NCBI GenBank assembly: GCA_910584305.1
Contig: CAJTZW010000018.1
Location: 1-27,359 of the forward strand
Direction: 5' to 3'
Length of the DNA: 27,359 nt
From: an uncultured Bacilli bacterium
Lineage (GTDB): Bacteria; Bacillota_I; Bacilli_A; RF39; UBA660
Notes under the pieces: generated by a model
Databases searched by the model: none
What the model saw: the letters and a program-made list of their open reading frames with translations, nothing else
What the model was told of the DNA's origin: nothing
Part shown: positions 7,523-13,668 of the stretch, piece after piece
Numbering within the stretch: position 1 is the first letter of the stretch
How the letters are laid out: the number at the start of each line of letters is the position of its first letter
Program-made: the position numbers and the translations under genes

Positions 7523-7551
7523 ATTATAACAAATAAACCTATTCAATTCAA
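7523..7551 (-). promoter_or_regulatory. Promoter of the DUF3419-like gene
   Basis: On the minus strand, TTGAAT (7546-7551), 17-nt spacer, TATAAT (7523-7528), about 30 nt before the start codon. It differs from the box shared by the other three minus-strand genes. Confidence 0.75.
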
Positions 7552-7601
7552 GTTTTAATATGTATCTTTAGGCATTTCAAGTATAGAAAAATTCTATAGA
7601 T

Positions 7602-7643
7602 ATAAAAAATCTCCATCACATTGAGGGGGGTGAGAGGGAGATT
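7602..7643 (-). terminator. Terminator for the nucleotidyltransferase gene
   Basis: Minus-strand arms AATCTCC/GGAGATT with a further short pairing inside a C/G-rich apical part, followed by T6. The 7644-7713 stretch also holds the palindrome ACGAATTCGT. Confidence 0.65.
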
Positions 7644-7713
7644 CATGTATTAAAGTTTAATAGTCCGAACGAATTCGTCAATGGTGCCCTAAAGAAGGAC
7701 ATTTAACAACTTT

Positions 7714-8512
7714 TTATTCATGATTTTTATTCATAGGATTATTTCTCGATTTAATTAATATTCTATAATTGTTTGGATCTATCTCTAAATTACGAGTTGC
7801 ATAATTATATAATTCAACTATCATACTCATTTTTTCTTTGTTAGTTTCTGTATTAGTAACTGCATTAAAATACATATTTATAAATTGAGTATCTGGAATT
7901 ACAGTTTTACAAAATGACTCTCTATATTTTTTATCAGTATATATTTTAAATGTTTTATCGACTGGAATATTAGCACAACCACATAATCTTGAATAAAATT
8001 TTCTTATTTTTTTCAATAACTAAATAATAATTATAGATAAATTCAGGTCTATTGTTTTCTTGCATTGATTTTAATTTTGTTATTCTATTATCGATAATAA
8101 ATGCCATTTCTTTGGCATCATCTCCAGATAGTGGTGGCAAAGGCTTATTATATTTTTCTAATATATAATCTCGAAGTTTTTTTATTTCACCATTTTTATC
8201 AAATAATATATTACCATAACCAATTATTGCTAGATATGTATTTTCATTTGTTTCAAAATCATTTTCAATTGATAAATAAATATCTGATATTGGTTTTTCA
8301 AAATATTCTATTTTAAATCCATCTATATTTATAACACCTCTATATAATTTATCATTATTATCATCCATAATAATATGCATATCAATATCAGAGTCTTTAT
8401 GATTATATCCTGTTGTATAACTGCCATAAACAATAATACCTAATACTTGCTCATTTTTTAAATAATTCATTTCATCAATAAAATTTGATACAGCGATTTG
8501 ATATTTTTCCAT
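7714..8512 (-). pseudogene. Nucleotidyltransferase-family protein, split by a frameshift
   Basis: The first frame (8512 to 7970) starts MEKYQIAVSNF after an AGGGGGT site and carries the minimal nucleotidyltransferase motif GSYTTGYNHKDSDIDMHI (GS...DxD). Near 8013 it reaches a run of seven A and runs off into a short out-of-frame end. The second frame (8016 to 7714) picks up exactly there with KIRKFYSRLCG, then TDKKYRESF and PDTQFINMY, typical of the C-terminal helical part of such proteins. Removing one A restores a single ~265-residue protein. An A7 run is a common site of indels, sequencing error or transcriptional slippage, so it could still be expressed. The substrate is unknown; aminoglycoside nucleotidyltransferases share this fold, but no such assignment can be made. 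Confidence 0.75.
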
Positions 8513-8536
8513 ATAATACCCCCTAAATACCCCATA

Positions 8537-8577
8537 ATGATGGTATACCATTATGCAAGTGGTTTCTAAATTGACAA
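8537..8577 (-). promoter_or_regulatory. Promoter with overlapping palindrome (candidate operator)
   Basis: On the minus strand, TTGTCA (8572-8577), 16-nt spacer, CATAAT (8550-8555). The dyad centred on TGGTATACCA (8541-8550, extended to about 8537-8554) overlaps the -10 and the start point, a usual repressor position. The upstream box 8569-8589 is shared with two other genes. Confidence 0.55.
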
Positions 8578-8589
8578 AATTTAATTAAA
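8569..8589 (-). promoter_or_regulatory. Shared promoter box, copy 2 (upstream of the nucleotidyltransferase)
   Basis: Minus-strand AAATTTTGTCAATTT, almost identical to copies at 6314-6334 and 9436-9456. Confidence 0.5.
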
Positions 8590-8620
8590 TCTATAAGATT
8601 TTATCACATCTTTTTAATAT

Positions 8621-9399
8621 TTATCTTTTTTTAGTTTCTGTATTTTCATATATTATTTTAGGAGTATTAAATACTGGTGTACCATAATCAGATAACATTT
8701 TTTCTAGTGGAGTATCGGATATGTGCCCCATATTTATTTGATCCATATCAGTATATTGACCCATTCCTTCACTTGTAGCATATCCTGTAGCAGTAATATA
8801 TATATTATCGATTATTAAATAATACTCTCCATATACTCTCCATTTTTACAATATCTAAGTTGGTCTAGTTTATAATTAAATTTTTTTCCTACTGTTGAAA
8901 AACCTGTTTTATAGATATCATCTTCTTCAATATCTTTTTCAGTAATTTTTATTCCACGTGCATATTTATGATAACTATCTCTGATTTCTTGTTTTATTGG
9001 ATTATGATATTTATCTGTTGAAAAAGTAATTCTTACATATTCAGTAATATAATTGTCAAAATTTTTATGATTTTTATATTCATTATATTTATTGAATGCT
9101 TCTAATAGTTCTCTGTTCAAGATTTGACCATTAGTAACCATAGTAATTTCTCCAACATTTAAATTTTCTCTTATTATTTTATTTATAGTATAAATAATTA
9201 TATTAGGGTTTAATGTGGGTTCTCCACCACTAAAACAAATATGATCAATTCGCTTAATATTTTTATTGTTAAAAATCATATCAATTAATTCTGGGGTTAT
9301 ATCAATATTTTATGATACTCCACGCATACAATGTTCACAATGCATATTGCATCTTCTTGTAGTTTCAATTGCTAAATCATGTAATACAAATTCCATCAT
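8621..9399 (-). pseudogene. Radical SAM protein gene, inactivated twice
   Basis: The gene starts at ATG 9399 after AAGGAG and encodes ETTRRCNMHCEHCMRGVS, with the CxxxCxxC cluster motif. A TAA at 9310-9312 then interrupts it; relatives commonly read 'CMRG..QN', so CAA to TAA is likely. The frame continues with ICFSGGEPTLNP (the SAM-binding GGEP motif) and EITMVTNG. Near the 3' end an exact 11-bp tandem duplication (8822-8843) shifts the frame. Removing one copy restores 60 codons to TAA at 8621, and the total then equals 256 codons exactly. The two lesions together indicate a decayed gene. Function unknown; the size (255 aa) and GVS/QN feature fit small radical SAM proteins often found on mobile DNA. 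Confidence 0.85.
8822..8843 (-). repeat. 11-bp exact tandem duplication
   Basis: Two adjacent copies of ATACTCTCCAT (plus strand) inside the radical SAM gene. The duplication adds 11 bp and causes the terminal frameshift. Confidence 0.9.
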
Positions 9400-9415
9400 T
9401 GAATCTCCTTATAAC

Positions 9416-9456
9416 TTAATATTTATATATTTACAAATTGACAATATTCAATTTAA
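9416..9456 (-). promoter_or_regulatory. Promoter of the radical SAM gene with shared box, copy 3
   Basis: The box 9436-9456 contains TTGTCA (9439-9444), with TATTAA 17 nt downstream at 9416-9421. It includes the dyad AATTGA-N6-TCAATT. Upstream, ATAGATTTAA is also shared with the 8569 copy. Confidence 0.5.
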
Positions 9457-9480
9457 ATCTATAAAAATTATAAACTAATT

Positions 9481-9519
9481 TTAAAAATATTAAAACTCGA
9501 AACATAAAGGTTCGAGTTT
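9481..9519 (-). terminator. Terminator of the tRNA operon
   Basis: Perfect 9-bp stem AAACTCGAA/TTCGAGTTT (9493-9501 / 9511-9519) with a T-rich tail on the minus strand, 10 nt beyond the tRNA-Leu CCA end. Confidence 0.75.
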
Positions 9520-9529
9520 ACTATCAATC

Positions 9530-9614
9530 TGGTGCGAGTGAAGGGACTTGAACCCCCACGCCGTAAGGCACTAGATCCTAAGTCTAGCGCGTCTGCCAAT
9601 TTCGCCACACTCGC
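9530..9614 (-). tRNA. tRNA-Leu (anticodon TAG)
   Basis: 85 nt including an encoded CCA. The acceptor GCGAGTG pairs with CACTCGC. The anticodon stem CTAGA/TCTAG encloses CTTAGGA with anticodon TAG. It has the long variable arm of a class II tRNA (TGCCTTACGGCGTG) and the T-loop GGGGGTTCAAGTCCC. Confidence 0.95.
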
Positions 9615-9625
9615 AAATTTTTAAG

Positions 9626-9702
9626 TGGTGGACCCAGTAGGACTCGAACCTACGACCGCCCGGTTATGAGCCGGATGCTCTAACCAACTGAGCTATGGGT
9701 CC
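9626..9702 (-). tRNA. tRNA with CAT anticodon (probably Ile2; elongator Met possible)
   Basis: 77 nt including CCA. The acceptor GGACCCA pairs with TGGGTCC, the D-arm is TAGCTCAGTTGGTTAGAGC, and the anticodon loop CTCATAA is closed by CCGG/CCGG. The T-arm is GTAGGTTCGAGTCCTAC. A GGACC acceptor with CTCATAACCG resembles the Bacillus tRNA-Ile2 (lysidine-modified) more than its elongator Met. Sequence alone does not settle this. Confidence 0.9.
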
Positions 9703-9719
9703 GTCATGACTGCTACTAC

Positions 9720-9748
9720 ATAATATCATATTTGAGATTTTTATGCAA
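9720..9748 (-). promoter_or_regulatory. Promoter of the two-tRNA operon
   Basis: On the minus strand, TTGCAT (9743-9748), 17-nt spacer, TATTAT (9720-9725), ending 17 nt before the first tRNA. The rest of 9749-9880 is plain AT-rich sequence. Confidence 0.75.
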
Positions 9749-9880
9749 TAAAATTTTAAAAAAATTATAGAAATATGTAAAATAATTACGTTAGTATATA
9801 GTATGTATTTATATGGTTTTATATGATAAAATGTTTTATTATGTGATTCTTTTAGATATATAGAAAAAGATTTTGTTATA

Positions 9881-9889
9881 TGTTATAAT
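9881..9889 (+). promoter_or_regulatory. cysS promoter, extended -10
   Basis: TGTTATAAT (TGn + consensus TATAAT), 20 nt before the GTG start. The leader is too short for a T-box riboswitch, which often precedes cysS in Firmicutes. Confidence 0.6.
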
Positions 9890-9909
9890 AACAAGGAAAA
9901 GGTGATACT

Positions 9910-11316
9910 GTGAAGATATATAATACATTAACAAGAAAGATAGAGGCATTTGTTCCAAATGAAAAGGGGATTGTGCGTATGTATACATGTGGTCCTACTG
10001 TATATCATTATGCACATATTGGAAACTTACGTAGTTATATTACGGAAGATATTTTAGAGAAAACGCTAGAATATATAGGTTATCAAGTAGATAGGGTTAT
10101 GAATATTACTGATGTGGGTCATTTGAGTAGCGATTCAGATTCTGGTGAAGACAAAATGTTAAAGGGGGCTAAGAGGGAACATAAATCTGTTTTGGATATA
10201 GCTGCTTTTTATACGGATGCATTTAAAAACGATTGCAATAAGCTTCATATTCGTATTCCAGAAAAATTAATTCCTGCTACTAGTTGTATTGATGAATATA
10301 TTCATATTATAGAGAGGTTGCTTGAGAAGGAGTATGCATATATTTCTGGAGGAAACATTTATTTTGATACTTCTAAATTAGACGATTATTATGTACTTAC
10401 AAACCATAAAGAAGATGAGATGGTAGTGGGGGTTCGTGAAGGTGTAGAAAAGGATGCTAATAAGCGGAATCAAGCGGATTTTGTTTTATGGTTTACAAAG
10501 TCTAAATTTGATGATCAAGAATTAAAATGGGATTCTCCATGGGGTTATGGATACCCTGGATGGCATATTGAATGTTCGGGGATTGGTATTAAATATTTAG
10601 GAGAATATATGGATATTCATTGTGGTGGTGTTGATAATATTTTCCCACATCATACCAATGAAATAGCGCAAAGTGAGTCTTTCTTAGGCCATAAATGGTG
10701 TAATTACTGGGTACATAGTGAACACTTAAATGATGAAACAGGAAAGATGAGTAAATCAAAAGGGGATTTCTTAACACTTAGTGTTTTAGAAGAAAAAGGA
10801 TATTCTCCACTTGTATATCGTTTGTTCTGCTTGAATTCTCATTATCGTAAAACACTTGTATTTAGTTATGATATATTAGAACAAAATAAAGTTGTTTATG
10901 AGAAATTGCTTCGAAGAGTTTCTTCTATTCAAGCAAATCTATCAGGTGAATTTCAAGCAACAGATTTTGAAAAGTATTGTACCTTATTTAAAGAGGCTTT
11001 AAAAAATGATTTAAATACATCGAATGCAATTACTATTTTGTTTGATGTTTTAAAGGATGAAGGCCTTACCAATTTGACAAAACTTAAACTTATAGGATCA
11101 TTTGATTCTGTACTTTCGTTGGGATTACTAGATTCTGCTATTTCAAAAACGGTAGATGCAGAACTAGAGCAACATATTTTAAAGATGATTGAAAAACGTA
11201 GAGAAGCTAAAATGAATAAAGATTTTATGCTTGCTGATACAATTCGTGCAAATTTATTGGATGAGGGAATTGTTTTAAAAGATACCAGGGAAGGTACAAC
11301 GTACGAAATATTGTAG
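9910..11316 (+). CDS. cysS: Cysteine--tRNA ligase
   Basis: A class I aminoacyl-tRNA synthetase that charges tRNA-Cys. Full length at 468 aa. The signature motifs are HIGN (36-39) in YHYAHIGNLRS and KMSKS (279-283) in ETGKMSKSKGD. The zinc site is visible as Cys27 (YTCGPTVY), Cys222 (GWHIECS) and the PHHTNE segment (His247/His248, Glu251). A C-terminal helical DALR-type domain ends the protein. The start is GTG, 7 nt after AAGGTGA; no better ATG exists upstream. It heads a unit with the YugP-type peptidase 9 nt downstream. The mrnC and rlmB genes that often follow cysS are absent. Confidence 0.97.
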   Translation: MKIYNTLTRKIEAFVPNEKGIVRMYTCGPTVYHYAHIGNLRSYITEDILEKTLEYIGYQVDRVMNITDVGHLSSDSDSGEDKMLKGAKREHKSVLDIAAFYTDAFKNDCNKLHIRIPEKLIPATSCIDEYIHIIERLLEKEYAYISGGNIYFDTSKLDDYYVLTNHKEDEMVVGVREGVEKDANKRNQADFVLWFTKSKFDDQELKWDSPWGYGYPGWHIECSGIGIKYLGEYMDIHCGGVDNIFPHHTNEIAQSESFLGHKWCNYWVHSEHLNDETGKMSKSKGDFLTLSVLEEKGYSPLVYRLFCLNSHYRKTLVFSYDILEQNKVVYEKLLRRVSSIQANLSGEFQATDFEKYCTLFKEALKNDLNTSNAITILFDVLKDEGLTNLTKLKLIGSFDSVLSLGLLDSAISKTVDAELEQHILKMIEKRREAKMNKDFMLADTIRANLLDEGIVLKDTREGTTYEIL

Positions 11317-11325
11317 GAGGTAGTT

Positions 11326-12021
11326 ATGTATTTATATGGATTAGAAACAATGGCAACACTTATGCTGTCTATTTTGGGGTTTGGTATTGTTATATTTGCC
11401 CAACTTCGTATTCAATCTTCTTATTCTAAATATAAAAAAGTAGAAAGTGTAAAGAAGATGAGTGGATGTGAGGTTGCTAGAACTATTTTGGATTCGAATG
11501 GACTTACTGATATTCATGTGGTGGAAGTGTCTGGGGAACTGAGTGATCATTATGACCCTAATCGTAAGGTGGTTCGTCTATCCCATGATATATTTCATGG
11601 AACAAGTATTGCTTCGATTTCAGTAGCTGCTCATGAGTGTGGTCATGCGATTCAAGATAAAGAGAATTATTCGTTGATGAGAATTCGAAGTTTTTTAGTT
11701 CCTATTGTCAATCTTGTTAGTTATATTGGGTATTTTGTTTCTATATTTGGCTTTTTAGTAGGTGTCATGGGGTATTTAAAGATTGGTATTTTTGTCTTAT
11801 TAGCGACCGTTTTATTTCAACTTGTAACTTTGCCAGTTGAATTTGATGCATCTAGACGTGCAAAAGCGCAAATGGAGAAATTAGACCTTACTTCTTCTAA
11901 TGAGCTAGAAGGGGTATCTTCCATGCTAGGTGCTGCTGCGATGACGTATGTAGCCAGTCTTCTTTCTTCCCTTATTAATTTGCTTCGTTTAATTGTTATG
12001 TTTCGTGATAGAGATAATTGA
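11326..12021 (+). CDS. Membrane zinc metallopeptidase, YugP/DUF neutral zinc metallopeptidase family
   Basis: A 231-aa integral membrane protein with a gluzincin-like zinc site, AAHECGHAIQ (His103, Glu104, His107). It has an N-terminal membrane segment (about residues 5-26), a cytoplasmic part with the motif SDHYDPNRKVVRLS, and two membrane segments after the active site (about 120-165). The motif LPVEFDASRRAK follows, with its Glu a likely third zinc ligand. This arrangement and length fit the YugP family, whose physiological substrate is not established. GGAGG lies 5-6 nt before ATG. A terminator overlaps the stop codon. Confidence 0.88.
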   Translation: MYLYGLETMATLMLSILGFGIVIFAQLRIQSSYSKYKKVESVKKMSGCEVARTILDSNGLTDIHVVEVSGELSDHYDPNRKVVRLSHDIFHGTSIASISVAAHECGHAIQDKENYSLMRIRSFLVPIVNLVSYIGYFVSIFGFLVGVMGYLKIGIFVLLATVLFQLVTLPVEFDASRRAKAQMEKLDLTSSNELEGVSSMLGAAAMTYVASLLSSLINLLRLIVMFRDRDN

Positions 12022-12035
12022 TTTATCTCTTTTTC
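12011..12035 (+). terminator. Terminator overlapping the YugP-type stop codon
   Basis: Perfect 7-bp stem GAGATAA/TTATCTC with a 5-nt loop and T5. The left arm is coding sequence. Confidence 0.75.
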
Positions 12036-12046
12036 TATGGTATGAT
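12018..12046 (+). promoter_or_regulatory. miaB promoter
   Basis: TTGATT (12018-12023), 17-nt spacer, extended -10 TGGTATGAT ending at 12046. The -35 sits in the loop of the preceding terminator, so upstream read-through is stopped while miaB starts anew. Confidence 0.6.
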
Positions 12047-12070
12047 TGACATCGTTAGGAAGTGATTTGG

Positions 12071-13489
12071 ATGCAGTTACCAAATTTAGAAAAAGCTAGA
12101 AAACGTTCTAGAGAAGAAACTCTTACAAAAACGAATGATTATATTATTAAAGAAAGTTTAAAAGAGCTTGGACTTCATAAAAAGTATTTTGTAAGAACGT
12201 ATGGTTGCCAAATGAATGAACATGATTCAGAGAATATTAAAGCAATATTGGAAGATATGTCTTTTACAGAGACGGATTCTATGGAAGATGCTGATTTAAT
12301 TTTATTAAATACATGTGCAATTCGTGAAAATGCTCATAATAAGGTGTTTGGGATGATTGGTAGAATTAAACATTTAAAAGAAGCTAAACCTGATATTATT
12401 GCTGGTATATGTGGTTGTATGGCACAGGAAGAAGTTGTTGTAAATGAAATTTTAGAGAAATATAATTGGCTAGATATTGTTTTTGGAACACACAATATTC
12501 ATAATTTACCAAATATTCTTGCTACTTCTATGAAAAAGAAGGGTCTTGAAGTAGATGTTTTAAGTATTGAGGGTGATATTATTGAGAATATTCCTTCAAA
12601 AAGAGATTCAAAATATAAAGCCTGGGTAAATATCATGTATGGGTGTGATAAGTTTTGTACATATTGTATAGTGCCTTATACAAGAGGCAAGCAAAGAAGT
12701 AGAAAACCTGAATTTATCCTAAAAGAAGTAGAAGATTTAGTACATAATGGATATAAAGAGGTTACTCTTTTAGGACAAAACGTAAATGCGTACGGAAAAG
12801 ATTTAGATATTGAATATCGTATGGAAAATTTACTTGAGGATGTAGCTAAAACAGGAATAGAAAGAGTTCGTTTTGTTACTAGCCATCCATGGGATTTTAC
12901 AGATGAAATGATTTCTGTGATTGCTACATATCGAAATATTATGCCTTATATTCATTTGCCACTACAAAGTGGCTCCAACCGTATTTTAAAACTTATGGGT
13001 AGACGATATACAAAAGAGACTTATTTAGAATTATTTAAAAAATTAAAAAAGGCACTTCCTTATTCATCAATTACAACAGATATTATTGTTGGATTTCCAG
13101 GAGAAACGGAAGAGGATTTTCAGGATACGTTAGATGTAGTAGAAGAATGTAAGTATGATTCTGCTTTTACATTTATCTTTTCACCAAGGGAAGGAACTCC
13201 AGCTGCCAAAATGGAAGATAATGTTTCTTTAGAAGTTAAAAATGAACGTTTACAAAGACTAAATGAACGAGTTAATTTCTATTCAAAACAGGCTAACGAT
13301 ATGTATTTAGGAAAAACAGTTCCAGTGTTAATTGAAGGATATAGTGAAAAACAAGGTGATATATTAATGGGGTATACAGATACTATGAAACTTGTTAATG
13401 TTGTTGGGGATGCTTCTTATATTGGTCAGATTGTTGATGTAGAAATTACTGATGTGAAAACATGGAGTATGGATGGAAAAATTGTTTAG
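12071..13489 (+). CDS. miaB: tRNA-2-methylthio-N6-dimethylallyladenosine synthase MiaB
   Basis: This radical SAM methylthiotransferase converts i6A37 to ms2i6A37 in tRNAs reading UNN codons. The 472 aa hold an N-terminal MTTase domain with the second-cluster cysteines Cys46 (YGCQMNE), Cys82 (NTCAIRE) and Cys116 (CGCMAQ). The radical SAM motif GCDKFCTYCIVPYTRG follows (Cys192, Cys196, Cys199), and a C-terminal TRAM domain (about 405-472, LGKTVPVLIEG). I choose ATG at 12071 (AGGAAG 8 nt upstream) over GTG at 12062, which touches the Shine-Dalgarno. It is on its own promoter. The sulfur source could be the cysteine desulfurase at 1158, though that link is speculative. Confidence 0.96.
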   Translation: MQLPNLEKARKRSREETLTKTNDYIIKESLKELGLHKKYFVRTYGCQMNEHDSENIKAILEDMSFTETDSMEDADLILLNTCAIRENAHNKVFGMIGRIKHLKEAKPDIIAGICGCMAQEEVVVNEILEKYNWLDIVFGTHNIHNLPNILATSMKKKGLEVDVLSIEGDIIENIPSKRDSKYKAWVNIMYGCDKFCTYCIVPYTRGKQRSRKPEFILKEVEDLVHNGYKEVTLLGQNVNAYGKDLDIEYRMENLLEDVAKTGIERVRFVTSHPWDFTDEMISVIATYRNIMPYIHLPLQSGSNRILKLMGRRYTKETYLELFKKLKKALPYSSITTDIIVGFPGETEEDFQDTLDVVEECKYDSAFTFIFSPREGTPAAKMEDNVSLEVKNERLQRLNERVNFYSKQANDMYLGKTVPVLIEGYSEKQGDILMGYTDTMKLVNVVGDASYIGQIVDVEITDVKTWSMDGKIV

Positions 13490-13590
13490 TGGAGGGGAAT
13501 AGTTTTATAACTTATTAGAAACTATAACAATGGATTTATAATATTTTAAGTAAGGACTGCAATATAAAATTTTTAGCCTTTACCTACTCT

Positions 13591-13632
13591 CATACACCCA
13601 CCTCCCCATTGACAAATGGGGGGGGGTGTATG
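13591..13632. repeat. Long G/C-rich hairpin over the prepilin promoter
   Basis: Outer arms CATACACCC (13591-13599) and GGGTGTATG (13624-13632); inner arms CCCCATT (13604-13610) and AATGGGG (13615-13621). The -35 TTGACA is at the apex. It is conspicuous in an otherwise AT-rich gap. The preceding 13490-13590 shows only a weak hairpin (ATAGTTT/AAACTAT). Confidence 0.7.
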
Positions 13633-13639
13633 ATACAAT
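13609..13639 (+). promoter_or_regulatory. Prepilin promoter with G9 tract in the spacer (candidate phase-variable switch)
   Basis: Consensus -35 TTGACA (13609-13614) and extended -10 TGATACAAT (13631-13639), separated by 19 nt. Nine consecutive G (13618-13626) lie inside the spacer. Loss of two G would give the optimal 17-nt spacing, so slippage could tune expression. Confidence 0.65.
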
Positions 13640-13667
13640 ACATCTAGAATAGGAGATGTATTTTTTG
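13638..13667 (+). terminator. Terminator-like hairpin just upstream of the prepilin start
   Basis: Perfect arms ATACATCT/AGATGTAT (13638-13645 / 13654-13661) followed by T5-G. It would stop read-through from miaB. Transcripts from the promoter above begin near 13646, beyond the left arm, and escape it. The ribosome binding site AGGAG (13651-13655) is in the loop and right arm. Confidence 0.6.
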
Positions 13668-13668
13668 T

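Noticed and set aside
9310..9312. TAA in the radical SAM gene as a recoded stop.
   Set aside because: TAA ends many intact genes here, and a second, unrelated frameshift exists in the same gene. Pseudogene is simpler.
9703..9909. Possible T-box riboswitch before cysS.
   Set aside because: The -10 lies only about 20 nt before the start codon and no T-box sequence or terminator/antiterminator is present.
11817..12083. Minus-strand open frames inside cysS, the YugP-type gene, mutL, rpsB and others.
   Set aside because: They lie opposite well-supported genes, lack ribosome binding sites and have no recognisable protein character.
13591..13632. The large hairpin as an intrinsic terminator of miaB.
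   Set aside because: No T tract follows on either strand. The terminator function fits the next hairpin at 13638-13667.
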